41,692 bases of DNA from contig JAJDZM010000270.1 in the NCBI GenBank assembly GCA_022824615.1, positions 1 through 41,692 on the forward strand, written 5' to 3'. This document shows, one piece after another, positions 15,294 to 22,921 of the stretch; position 1 is the stretch's first letter, and each line of letters opens with the position of its first letter. Made by a program: the position numbers and the translations under genes. Under the pieces are notes generated by a model. It ran no database searches and was not told where the DNA came from. It saw only the letters and a program-made list of their open reading frames with translations. This stretch comes from Candidatus Binatia bacterium (lineage in GTDB: Bacteria > Desulfobacterota > Binatia > Bin18).

Positions 15294-16394
15294 ATGAAAG
15301 TCGGTGTTGATATTATTCATCAGAACCTGGGCCGGCCGCAGCCCGACCACGAGGTGTATCGGGAGGAACAACGCTTAGCCGACCTGGTTGAACCCCTGGG
15401 GTTTGATTCGTTGTGGAGCGTTGAGCACCACTTCGACGATTACACCATGGTGCCTGATGTGCTCCAATACCTGACTTTCATGGCCGCCCGGACCACGCGC
15501 ATCCAGCTTGGCAGCGCGGTTGTGGTGTTGCCGTGGCACGACCCGGTGCGCGTTGCCGAGCAAATCGCCATGCTCGATATTCAGTCCGGGGGCCGGCTGC
15601 TGCTCGGCTTTGGCCGGGGAGCCGCGCAGATTGAATACGACGGCTTTCGCGTCGCCATGGACACCTCGCGGGCGCGTTTTACCGAGGCCGCCGAAGTAGT
15701 CACCAAAGCCCTCATGAATGAGCGCTTCTCGCATACCGGCGAATTCTATCAGATTCCTGAAATGAGCATCCGTCCGCAGCCCTATACCGACTTTACGGGC
15801 CGGATGTATGGAGCGGCCATCAGCCCCGAGTCGGCCGAGATGATGGCTCGGCTCGGTTTTGGGGTGTTGGTGATTCCGCAGCGCGACTGGGACACCACCG
15901 CCGAAGAGCTGGAACGCTATAACGCCATTTGTCGGAACCTGGGCAAGGAACCGGTCAAGCCCATTGTCGGCTGCTTTGTCTATGTTGACGACACCGAGGC
16001 CAAAGCCATGGACGGCGCCCGTCAATATATGGGGGCCTATTGGCAGTCGGCGGATGAGCACTACCGTTTTTCGCATGGTGCACACGCTGGCGTGAAAGGC
16101 TACGAGTACTACGACAAAATGGGCCAGGCCAGCAAACAGATGGGGCCGCAGGCGGTCAACGATTATTTCATCAGTTTTCAGTGCGTGGGCACGCCCGAGA
16201 TGTGTTTGGAGAAGATCGAGTTTATTAAGAATAAGGTCGATACCGAACACTTTATCGGTATTTTCAAATACGGTGGGATGCCCATACAGCGGGCGGAAGA
16301 AAACCTGCGCCGTTTTGCCGCAGACGTGATGCCGGGATTGCACCGGGAAGACTTTCGCGTCCACGCCGAGCCCGCTGTGGCTGTAGCCGATTAA
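15294..16394 (+). CDS. LLM class flavin-dependent oxidoreductase
   Basis: A 366-residue luciferase-like monooxygenase. Family marks are FDSLWSVEHHFDDYTMVPDVL (residues about 36-56, with the EHHF signature), RIQLGSAVVVLPWHDPVRVAEQIAMLDIQSGGRLLLGFGRG, and the C-terminal FIGIFKYGGMP with a helix reading AEENLRRFAADVMPGL. Such enzymes use FMNH2 or a reduced deazaflavin with O2. ATG 15294 is chosen because CAGGAGGA lies just upstream and the first beta strand (MKVGVDII) begins there. It follows the Rieske copy 2/partner pair by 44 bases, so it may act in the same pathway. A decayed C-terminal end of a similar gene lies at 34307-34467. Confidence 0.88.
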   Translation: MKVGVDIIHQNLGRPQPDHEVYREEQRLADLVEPLGFDSLWSVEHHFDDYTMVPDVLQYLTFMAARTTRIQLGSAVVVLPWHDPVRVAEQIAMLDIQSGGRLLLGFGRGAAQIEYDGFRVAMDTSRARFTEAAEVVTKALMNERFSHTGEFYQIPEMSIRPQPYTDFTGRMYGAAISPESAEMMARLGFGVLVIPQRDWDTTAEELERYNAICRNLGKEPVKPIVGCFVYVDDTEAKAMDGARQYMGAYWQSADEHYRFSHGAHAGVKGYEYYDKMGQASKQMGPQAVNDYFISFQCVGTPEMCLEKIEFIKNKVDTEHFIGIFKYGGMPIQRAEENLRRFAADVMPGLHREDFRVHAEPAVAVAD

Positions 16395-16438
16395 GGCAGG
16401 CAGAAGCCGCGGACGACCCCGTATGCCAGGAGAGAGCT

Positions 16439-17095
16439 ATGAAAGCCCTCTTTACTCTCGTAGCCGTTACTACCCTGGCCGGTTCTCTTGCTTGGGCCGA
16501 CACGTCCAACAGCCACGAGCAAAAAAACACCCAGCAGTACGGGAACTGTCTTGTGTCCACCGGCGTAGACATGTTCACGGATGAAGAGACTTACGATGTC
16601 TCCTGCTTCGGGGGGGAGACATCCCCGTACCTTCACATCTACTTCCAAAGCGAACATGGCCTCTCCCTGGTCATCAACGCAGGGGTTCAGGCTCACTTTG
16701 AAGCGACCATTCCGGTACTGATCCGTGTAGACAAGGGCGAACTCATCCGCCGCTCTGCTCACTGGCTGCCCGAAAGCATAAAGGGTAACGCACACATCTT
16801 TGACGACCAGGCCCTCATCCGCCACCTCTTGCATGACTTGGCTCGCGGACAGAAAGTCCACATTCAAGTTGGAACCGAAAGAGGAAGTATTCCCCTCAAC
16901 GGTGCAAACCGGGCCATTCAGGATTTCCGCCGCCGGGCCGGACTCATCTACCAACAATCTTTGGAAATCTCACCTCCGCTCACCCCAAAACAAGAGGTTG
17001 ACCGCACGGTGAAGTGCCTCATGTCTTGTGATGAGCAAGGGCGTGACCACATCTCAGCGGCTCAGTGTATGGAAAACCCTTTGATCTGTAACTAA
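16439..17095 (+). CDS. Secreted protein of unknown function
   Basis: A 218-residue protein with a signal peptide (basic start, hydrophobic Leu/Val/Thr core, likely cleavage at A-W-A|D after residue 20). The mature part contains strands such as YLHIYFQSE and IPVLIRVDKGELI, then a helix with ALIRHLLHDLARGQKVHIQVG, a layout resembling small periplasmic proteins of the IalB type; this match is weak. Six Cys lie at the two ends (NCLV, VSCFG, KCLMSCDE, QCME, LICN), perhaps as disulfides. AGGAGAG precedes the ATG. It begins the three-gene block that separates the Rieske copy 2 group from the decayed partner gene at 18299. Confidence 0.65.
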   Translation: MKALFTLVAVTTLAGSLAWADTSNSHEQKNTQQYGNCLVSTGVDMFTDEETYDVSCFGGETSPYLHIYFQSEHGLSLVINAGVQAHFEATIPVLIRVDKGELIRRSAHWLPESIKGNAHIFDDQALIRHLLHDLARGQKVHIQVGTERGSIPLNGANRAIQDFRRRAGLIYQQSLEISPPLTPKQEVDRTVKCLMSCDEQGRDHISAAQCMENPLICN

Positions 17096-17147
17096 CCACC
17101 CATCCCTTTCATTGTCATGCTACCCGGCAACCGCGCTAGAGGGCAAA

Positions 17148-17738
17148 ATGCGCTCTTTCTCCGATTTAGATGAGGCTGTTGTCATAGACGTAGAGACAAC
17201 CGGGTTATCGCCAGAAACAGACCGGATCATATCCGTATCTATGTTACGGGTGCGATTTTCCTCACTTCAACGTAACCCCAACCATCTGGAGGGAGACACG
17301 CTGGACGCGGAGTTCAACCCGCGGCGCAAGATTCCAGTAGCAGCGACGCGGGTTCACGGCATCACGAACGAGGATGTCGCCGACAAAGGCCCGTTTGCTG
17401 AGAGCGCCCAGCAACTCCGGGATTTCATCGGCACCTGTCCGATTGTCGCCCACAATGCCGCCTTTGACAAAGCGTTCTTGAGCGCTGAGTTCAAGCGAGC
17501 AGGGGTGAGAACATTGCAGCGGAATAAGAGCTACTGCACGATGTTGCGCTATCAAGACATGAACGGTGGTCGGCGCACAGGCAGCAACTTGGACACAGTG
17601 TTGCAACAGTTCGGTATTCCTGGGCGTAGCGGTCGGCTCCATCTGGCCGATGAAGACGTGCGCCTGACCTGCGCTATAGCGCGAGAATTCTACCTGATAG
17701 ACAACGGGTTAATATCGGCTCCCTCAAATGAGGCATGA
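17148..17738 (+). CDS. DEDDh 3'-5' exonuclease (DnaQ-like)
   Basis: A 196-residue exonuclease of the DnaQ/RNase T fold. Exo I reads V-I-D14-V-E16-T-T-G, Exo II is IVAHNAAFDKAFL with the H-N-A-x-F-D core, and Exo III is H-L-A-D-E-D-V-R. The metal-binding acidic residues and the general-base His are all present, so it should be active on DNA or RNA ends. There is no polymerase or other domain attached. ATG 17148 is preferred over a TTG at 17112 because the N-terminal strand starts there and GAGGG lies just before it. It may belong to a transferred block with the genes on either side. Confidence 0.82.
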   Translation: MRSFSDLDEAVVIDVETTGLSPETDRIISVSMLRVRFSSLQRNPNHLEGDTLDAEFNPRRKIPVAATRVHGITNEDVADKGPFAESAQQLRDFIGTCPIVAHNAAFDKAFLSAEFKRAGVRTLQRNKSYCTMLRYQDMNGGRRTGSNLDTVLQQFGIPGRSGRLHLADEDVRLTCAIAREFYLIDNGLISAPSNEA

Positions 17739-17831
17739 CCGGCACCAGGATGGGAGACCCGTTCGTGCGAAACCCGGACTCTTCAGAGCCTTCTGGGATT
17801 TTGTGATGAGGTAGAGATAGACGAGGAGCGG

Positions 17832-18290
17832 ATGGAATTATCTGTGCTGATCGGGGTGATAGGTCTCGCCATTGGCGCCATTAGCCTATGGATCGGGCTG
17901 GTACGCTTCCGGGAACGACACGGACAGCCGGACATTCGCGCCCAGACGTTTGGGCGCCCCAAGAAATCTGCTTCCCCTAACTCGGATTCTGAAGCCCTCC
18001 AAGTCAACTTTCATCAGCCGACCGATTCGTCAAAGTGGCTGGTATATGAGGTTCGCACTGACTCGCGCCAAAGCCGATGGATTGCTGTACTTCAAGGCGA
18101 CCGTCGCGAAGGCTCCTGGACGAACAGAATCCGCTATGATCCTCCTGTCAACAGGGGGTCATTTCTGCTGCACCCCGACGTTTCTAAGCAGCCGAGACTT
18201 TCATTCCACGCCTGTTTGAAATCTCATGTTCGCATTAAGCGGAAAGTGAACATTATCCCTACGGAGGGTATCACCTCTCTAGCTTATTAG
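17832..18290 (+). CDS. N-terminally membrane-anchored protein of unknown function
   Basis: A 152-residue protein. Residues about 3-25 form one hydrophobic helix (Leu/Ile/Gly-rich), followed by a basic stretch (RFRERH), so the rest is probably cytoplasmic. The soluble part is beta-strand rich (WLVYEVRTD, RWIAVLQGD, GSFLLHP, LSFHACLKSHVRIKRKVNI) and could be a small sandwich domain. No family is recognised. GAGGAGCG precedes the ATG. The stop codon is followed after only eight bases by homology to the 108-residue Rieske partner gene, which marks the right edge of the inserted block. Confidence 0.55.
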   Translation: MELSVLIGVIGLAIGAISLWIGLVRFRERHGQPDIRAQTFGRPKKSASPNSDSEALQVNFHQPTDSSKWLVYEVRTDSRQSRWIAVLQGDRREGSWTNRIRYDPPVNRGSFLLHPDVSKQPRLSFHACLKSHVRIKRKVNIIPTEGITSLAY

Positions 18291-18298
18291 GGTTCCCG

Positions 18299-18421
18299 AT
18301 GGCCAGCTGTGTGGTCAATATGACCCTCTCGCTTACCGAGATTGTGCCGGCGGTTGAGCTGTTTGGTCAGTCGTAAAAAGATGGTACGTTTGACCCGTTT
18401 CGATTTGTTCCACAACATCAA
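18299..18421 (+). pseudogene. Decayed 3' end of a 108-residue Rieske-associated gene
   Basis: The plus strand encodes M-T-L-S-L-T-E-I-V-P-A-V-E-L-F-G-Q-S, then a TAA at 18374-18376, and in the same frame K-D-G-T-F-D-P-F-R-F-V-P-Q-H-Q. This matches the end of the intact gene at 19724-20050 almost residue for residue. The intact Arg codon CGA is TAA here, and the normal stop is gone. Only the last 40 or so codons remain. It is the tail of a lost third partner copy. Confidence 0.85.
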
Positions 18422-18457
18422 GGACGAGAGGAAACGGCCTGATAAAGGGAGGGAGCA

Positions 18458-19711
18458 GTGAAGGACAGGCAGCCGACCGGCACTGGAGAGCATGCGGCTC
18501 CTGACCGGAGCGACGACCGCTGGAATGATAAGTATCCGTATCTTGGGACCGCTCCGATTCCCATCGAGCCCTACATCTCTCGTGAGTATTTTACCTTAGA
18601 GCGAGAACGTATCTTTCGGAAAGTCTGGCTGAACGTCGGCCGGATTGAACGCATCCCGAACCCCGGCGATTATATCGTCGTCGCGCTGCCGGTATGCCGG
18701 ACCTCGGTCGTGGTCGTTCGTGGGAAGGACGGTTATCTCCATGCTTTTCACAATATGTGTTCCCACCGGGGGAATAAGATTGTCTGGGATCATAAGGGCT
18801 CGTGTCAGAACTTTACGTGTAAATTCCACGGCTGGAGCTATGGCTTGGATGGCCGACTGACTTTCATCCCTGACGAACAGGGTTTCTGTGGCTTGCAAAA
18901 AGACAAGCTCGGACTGACCCCCGTGGCCGTGGATACCTGGGCGGGCTTCATCTTCATTCATCTTGATCCGCACCCGACCGAAACGCTGCGGGCCTACCTG
19001 GCGGAGGTTGTGCCTGGGCTGGAAGGCTATCCATTCCCAGAGCTTTCGGCGACGCGCTTCTGTTGGCGAACGGAGATTAAAGCCAACTGGAAAATCGCCC
19101 AAGACGCCTTTCAAGAGGGCTATCACCTGCCGGTGCGCCATAAGGCAACGGCGGCAGGCGCCTTTACGAGCGGAACCAACCCGCATTGCCACTTCCTGAG
19201 TCTGGACCTCTACGAGCGACATCGTCGCACCTCGTCGTACGGCAATCTGAACTATCAACCAACGCCGGTCGCAGGGAGGGCTTATCAGTTCGGGAGTTCG
19301 GTGGTGGTTGATCGTGATATTACTCTGGATAATCTGCCTGCTGGGGTCAATCCGACCCGACGGTCGGACTGGTCCATTGATACTTTCTGGATCTTCCCGA
19401 ATTTCTCCATTTTCCCGAGCAATGGGACCTACCTGACCCACCAGTTCTGGCCGATTACCGAAGAGCGGACGATATGGGAAACGCACACGTATTTCCCCAA
19501 GGCGGAAAACGCAGGTCAGAAATTCAGCCAGGAGTACAGCAAGGTATTGCTCCGCGACATTCTCATGGAAGACGGCACCACGCTGGAACACATGCAGGAC
19601 GTGTTGGCCTCGGGCGCCAAAACCCATATGCCGTTGCAGCATCAGGAAATCTGTGTCCGCCACGCCTATCGCGTGGTGGAGGATTATGTTGGGTTCTATG
19701 CGGGACGGTAA
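18458..19711 (+). CDS. Rieske non-haem iron oxygenase alpha subunit (copy 3)
   Basis: A 417-residue paralog of copies 1 and 2, beginning with GTG after an AAAGGGAGGGAG ribosome site. The [2Fe-2S] site is CSHRGN ... CKFHGW and the iron site lies in NWKIAQDAFQEGYHLPVRHK (Glu, His, His). The N-terminal segment YPYLGTAPIPIEPYIS is shared with copy 1, while ATAAGAFTSGTNP replaces the LPDSFTSPDNP loop of copy 1 near the active-site entrance, hinting at another substrate. Its partner gene starts 12 bases after its stop, and a VOC gene follows, so alpha, partner and VOC form one apparent operon. Confidence 0.92.
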   Translation: MKDRQPTGTGEHAAPDRSDDRWNDKYPYLGTAPIPIEPYISREYFTLERERIFRKVWLNVGRIERIPNPGDYIVVALPVCRTSVVVVRGKDGYLHAFHNMCSHRGNKIVWDHKGSCQNFTCKFHGWSYGLDGRLTFIPDEQGFCGLQKDKLGLTPVAVDTWAGFIFIHLDPHPTETLRAYLAEVVPGLEGYPFPELSATRFCWRTEIKANWKIAQDAFQEGYHLPVRHKATAAGAFTSGTNPHCHFLSLDLYERHRRTSSYGNLNYQPTPVAGRAYQFGSSVVVDRDITLDNLPAGVNPTRRSDWSIDTFWIFPNFSIFPSNGTYLTHQFWPITEERTIWETHTYFPKAENAGQKFSQEYSKVLLRDILMEDGTTLEHMQDVLASGAKTHMPLQHQEICVRHAYRVVEDYVGFYAGR

Positions 19712-19723
19712 CGGAGCAGAACG

Positions 19724-20050
19724 ATGACGGAGAGCGGCTGGCCCGCAGCGTTCCGCACACTTCAGCCTTTTCTCGGCTGGGCACTCGCCACCGAGGCCGA
19801 GCGGACGCAGAAACGTCAGACGAGCGAGATGGCGGACATCCAGGCCTTTTACAACGCCATGCTGTCGCACCTGGAGGACATTCTTGTGTACCTCAACCAA
19901 TTCCCTCTGGAGCACATGCCGCCCCATGCCCGGCAACTCATGGATATGACCTTCTCGCTCGCCGAGATTGCGCCGGCGGTCGAGCTGTTTGGTCAGCCGC
20001 GAGAAGATGATACATTTGATCCGTTTCGATTTGTTCCGCAACATCAATAA
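19724..20050 (+). CDS. 108-residue helical Rieske-associated protein (copy B)
   Basis: A paralog of the protein at 14923-15249 with identical length. The shared core includes F-L-G-W-A-L-A-T-E-A-E-R, R-Q-T-S-E-M-A-D-I-Q-A-F-Y-N-A-M-L, V-Y-L-N-Q-F-P-L-E-H-M-P, A-R-Q-L and F-S-L-A-E-I-A-P-A-V-E-L-F-G-Q-P. It contains no Cys, no metal motif and no signal peptide, so it should be a cytosolic helical protein. It follows Rieske copy 3 by 12 bases and precedes a VOC gene by 11 bases. The unknown function is probably tied to its oxygenase partner. Confidence 0.8.
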   Translation: MTESGWPAAFRTLQPFLGWALATEAERTQKRQTSEMADIQAFYNAMLSHLEDILVYLNQFPLEHMPPHARQLMDMTFSLAEIAPAVELFGQPREDDTFDPFRFVPQHQ

Positions 20051-20061
20051 AGGAGGTCGGT

Positions 20062-20556
20062 ATGATTCGCCCCGAACGGATTGCCCATGTTGTGTTGAAG
20101 GTGCGCGACCTTGAACGTTCAAAGAAGTTCTACACCGAAGTGCTGGGGATGCAGGTCATGAAAGACACACCTGAGATTAGGGGAGTCTTCTTGGCCAATC
20201 ATACCCGCGACCACCATGAGATTGCCCTTTTCCAGATCGGTCCGGACGCCGAGTCGCCCCGCCCCGACCAGGCCGGACTCGCCCATATTGCCTTTCGGTT
20301 GCGGAGCGAAGCGGAACTCAAAGCTGCCTATGAAGAACTCAAGGCGAAGGACGTGCCGGTGAACTTCACCGTAAACCACGGGATAACCAAGAGCGTCTAC
20401 TTCCTCGACCCGGACGGCAACGAGCTGGAAGTCTATTGCGACAACTCCATAGAAGAGTATGCGGGGATGCCCAACGCCTATCTGGGGACGGACAAGCTGG
20501 AATTCGCTCCGAACGAGCGCGGTCTGGCGGACGTGATTGCCTCGTTGCGGCAGTGA
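20062..20556 (+). CDS. VOC family dioxygenase/glyoxalase-like protein
   Basis: A 164-residue vicinal-oxygen-chelate protein with two beta-alpha-beta3 modules. Likely metal ligands are the His in R-I-A-H-V-V-L (residue 9), the His in G-L-A-H-I-A-F (about 76), and the Glu in N-E-L-E-V-Y-C-D (about 126), with HHEIALF between modules. The pattern DPDGNELEVYCD resembles type I extradiol dioxygenases and fosfomycin-resistance-like proteins. Placed in the operon of a Rieske oxygenase, ring cleavage of a catechol-type product is plausible but unproven; it is shorter than classical two-domain extradiol enzymes. AAAGGAGG precedes the ATG. Confidence 0.85.
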   Translation: MIRPERIAHVVLKVRDLERSKKFYTEVLGMQVMKDTPEIRGVFLANHTRDHHEIALFQIGPDAESPRPDQAGLAHIAFRLRSEAELKAAYEELKAKDVPVNFTVNHGITKSVYFLDPDGNELEVYCDNSIEEYAGMPNAYLGTDKLEFAPNERGLADVIASLRQ

Positions 20557-20579
20557 TAAGGGCAGTCGCCTTTTCGTTT

Positions 20580-20675
20580 CCCTCTCCCTGCCAGGGAGAG
20601 GGCTAGGGTGAGGGTCGCGCAGAGCGAGTTTTCTTTCGACCCCCTCACCTCAATCCTCTCCCCTCAGGGGCGAGG
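20580..20675. repeat. Dispersed CCCTCTCCC-type palindromic repeat
   Basis: CCCTCTCCCTG is followed at once by CAGGGAGAGGG (stem at 20580-20602), then GGGTGAGGG, a spacer, CCCTCACC and a second CCTCTCCCC/GGGGCGAGG hairpin. The outer parts (GGGTGAGG and CCTCACC) also pair, so the whole can fold as a branched palindrome. I recall close relatives as abundant intergenic copies in many environmental bacteria. It fills the gap between the VOC and HpaB-like genes and could act as a transcription or mRNA-stability signal. Confidence 0.6.
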
Positions 20676-20727
20676 AAGAAGAACCATACCTGTCAGTAAT
20701 TACGATTAGGTATAACTTGGAGCACGC

Positions 20728-22173
20728 ATGGGCATTCGGACCGGCGCAGAATACCGAGAGAGTTTGCGGGATGGACGGAGCATTTATGTAAATGGCGAGC
20801 GGGTCAAAGATGTGACGACCTACCCGCCATTCCAAGGGGTGGTGGATACCATTGCCTCTCTGTACGACCTTCAACACCAGCCTGCGCATCAGCCCCCATT
20901 GACCTACCCGTCTCCCAAGGACGGCCAACCGGTCGGACTCTCCTTTCTGATGGCGGACAGTGTCGAAGATGTCGAACGCCGCGTCCGGGCCGAGGAATTT
21001 CGGGCGGAGGTGACCTGTGGCTTGATGGGCCGTATGCCGGACTTCATGAACGCGTTGGTAACGGACGCCGCGATTGCCGCGCCGTTTATCGGTCAACGTG
21101 AGCCCCGTTTTGGTGAGAATACCCTGCGTTATTACGAAGCCTGCCGGGACGAGGACTGGTGCCTGACCCATACCCTGGTTGATCCCCAGATCGACCGCTC
21201 AAAAGGGCCGGCGGAACAACGTGATCCCGAGGCGGCTTTGCATGTGGTGCGCGAGACGGACAATGGCATCGTGGTCAGCGGCGCCCGGATGCTTTCCACG
21301 CTCGCCCCCTTTTCCAACGAACTCTGGGTGGGGCCATTCTATCCGCGCAAACCGGGAGAAGAAGCCTATACCCTCTGCTTTGCCGTTCCCATGGATACCC
21401 CAGGCCTCAAGTTTATCTGTCGTGAAGCTTATAACACGGGCCGGAGTCGGTTTGATCGCCCGTTGTCGTATCGGTTTGATGAAGAAGACGCCCTCGCCGT
21501 TTTCGACACCGTCGAGGTGCCCTGGGAGCGGGTGTTCATTAACGGTGATATCGAGGCCTCCAACTACATCCTTGGCCGGGCGCCCGGCTACGCCCTGCTC
21601 CAGGCGGTCATTCGCGGAACCGTTAAGCTCCGTTTCATGGCCGGGCTGGCCTGTAGCGTGGCCGAGGCAATCGGCCGGACCAAGGCGCAGCATGTCCAAG
21701 CCCAGCTCGGTGAGTTGGTGGCAAACGTTGAAATTGCCAACGGCCTGTTGCGGGCGGCGGCGCACAATGTTGTCACCAATCATAAAGAAGGAGGGTCGCT
21801 CCGTTCGCTCGCCGCCTCGCTGTGGGTATTTATTCCACAGGCGCAGATGCGGGCGGCTGAGGTCATCCGCCAGGTCAGTGGCAGCGGACTGATCATGACA
21901 CCCACGGAAGGAGATCTGCAAAACCCGGAGATCGCGCCCTATCTCGAGCGCTATCTCCAGGGCAAAAACCTGTCGGCGCGCAATCGGGTGCAACTCTTCA
22001 AGTTGGCCTGGGACATGTTGGGTGAGCAGTTCGGCAGCCGTCAGTTGCAGTACGAATGGTTCTACGCGGGTGATCCCACGTTTACCCGGTCACGTTTTTA
22101 CCACTCTCCCGCAGTGAAAGGGTATAAAGCGATGGTGGAGCGAATCCTGGACGAGGGGAAGAGCGCAGGCTAG
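20728..22173 (+). CDS. HpaB-family FADH2-dependent monooxygenase
   Basis: A 481-residue protein of the 4-hydroxyphenylacetate 3-monooxygenase oxygenase family. It starts with the family-typical M-G-I-R-T-G-A-E-Y-R-E-S-L-R-D-G-R, followed by YVNGERVKDVTTYPPF. Other marks are the HTLVDPQIDR segment (about residue 150), the GARMLSTLAPFSNELWVG loop, a VPWERVFINGD strand and a C-terminal helical part with QVSGSGLIMTPTEGD and FGSRQLQYEWFYAGDP. These enzymes hydroxylate phenolic rings using FADH2 from a separate reductase (HpaC type), which is absent here. With Rieske and VOC genes nearby it fits aromatic breakdown. Confidence 0.9.
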   Translation: MGIRTGAEYRESLRDGRSIYVNGERVKDVTTYPPFQGVVDTIASLYDLQHQPAHQPPLTYPSPKDGQPVGLSFLMADSVEDVERRVRAEEFRAEVTCGLMGRMPDFMNALVTDAAIAAPFIGQREPRFGENTLRYYEACRDEDWCLTHTLVDPQIDRSKGPAEQRDPEAALHVVRETDNGIVVSGARMLSTLAPFSNELWVGPFYPRKPGEEAYTLCFAVPMDTPGLKFICREAYNTGRSRFDRPLSYRFDEEDALAVFDTVEVPWERVFINGDIEASNYILGRAPGYALLQAVIRGTVKLRFMAGLACSVAEAIGRTKAQHVQAQLGELVANVEIANGLLRAAAHNVVTNHKEGGSLRSLAASLWVFIPQAQMRAAEVIRQVSGSGLIMTPTEGDLQNPEIAPYLERYLQGKNLSARNRVQLFKLAWDMLGEQFGSRQLQYEWFYAGDPTFTRSRFYHSPAVKGYKAMVERILDEGKSAG

Positions 22174-22224
22174 ACGTGCGGGGCAAGCACGAGGTTACCC
22201 CGCCGGAAGGAGTGGTTCGAGAGC

Positions 22225-22761
22225 CTAGCTCGGCGGATTAGTGGAAACGATATCTGGTGTCTCTTCCAATCCAAGCGCGGCAATGGGCGCTTCAAAACGC
22301 TCGGTCATGACTGCATCCTCGTCGTGAAAGTCCCGGGTGAAGCAGCAGTATTCCATCTGCATACCGTTGGGGTCCTTAAAGTAAATCGACTTGGCCCAGT
22401 CGTGATCCACGACTTCTGAGACCTCCACGCCTTTATCCCGCAGCTCTTGTTTTTTTTCTTCGAGCGCCGCTTCTGTCCCAGCCTCAAAAGCGAAGTGGTA
22501 GAACGCACTCGGGACACCAAGTCCCCGGTTGATGCCGGCGTCGTACTCGACCGGAACATCGGGAATATCCTTGGCTTCCATAAAAGCGAGCAACTGGTCA
22601 CGACCCGTATCAAAAAAGATATGCCGAATGCGGCCGCCTTCTTTGATCTTGATGGTGTCACAGCGAACCGGTTTGAAGCCCAGAATGTCTTCGTAAAACT
22701 CACGCGTCTTATCCAGGTCGAGCGTCGATAGCCCAATATGAGAAAAGCCTTTCTTTGTCAT
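22225..22761 (-). CDS. VOC family protein (second copy type)
   Basis: A 178-residue vicinal-oxygen-chelate protein on the minus strand, not closely like the one at 20062-20556. Likely ligands are the His of F-S-H-I-G-L-S (residue 8), the His of F-Y-H-F-A-F (about 89) and the Glu in G-M-Q-M-E-Y-C-C (about 137). An extended acidic C-terminal tail follows. It may be a glyoxalase, isomerase or extradiol-type enzyme; the sequence does not decide. Its start is preceded by AAGGAGGGTTCGGTC. It diverges from the LLM gene at 22922, so the two may share a regulatory region, and it converges with the HpaB-like gene, where a GCGGGG/CCCCGC stem (22178-22203) lies. Confidence 0.85.
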   Translation of the reverse strand: MTKKGFSHIGLSTLDLDKTREFYEDILGFKPVRCDTIKIKEGGRIRHIFFDTGRDQLLAFMEAKDIPDVPVEYDAGINRGLGVPSAFYHFAFEAGTEAALEEKKQELRDKGVEVSEVVDHDWAKSIYFKDPNGMQMEYCCFTRDFHDEDAVMTERFEAPIAALGLEETPDIVSTNPPS

Positions 22762-22863
22762 GACCGAACCCTCCTTTTTCGCGCTGTGATCCCGCTACTT
22801 TTTCGGTCTACCACAGCCTCTGAACGAAAGAAACCGAGAAAATCACTCTCTTCACGTTTCTCA

Positions 22864-22893
22864 TTGACACACTGCGAGCAGGCCGAGTAGGTT
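22864..22893 (+). promoter_or_regulatory. Possible sigma-70 promoter for the LLM gene
   Basis: TTGACA (22864-22869) is a perfect -35 consensus. TAGGTT (22888-22893) lies 18 bases further as a weak -10. It would start transcription about 20 bases before the GAGGAGG ribosome site of the LLM gene at 22922. The -10 is poor, so this is tentative. Confidence 0.35.
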
Positions 22894-22921
22894 CTCCTGG
22901 CCGGAGAATGAGGAGGCAGGT

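Noticed and set aside
15375-16364. 329-codon minus-strand open frame opposite the LLM gene
   Set aside because: It mirrors the codon pattern of the real gene on the plus strand; no ribosome site and no recognisable domain.
18596-20122. 508-codon open frame on the minus strand opposite Rieske copy 3 and its partner
   Set aside because: It lies wholly antisense to genes with intact catalytic motifs and has an unusual Arg/His-rich composition without any family likeness.
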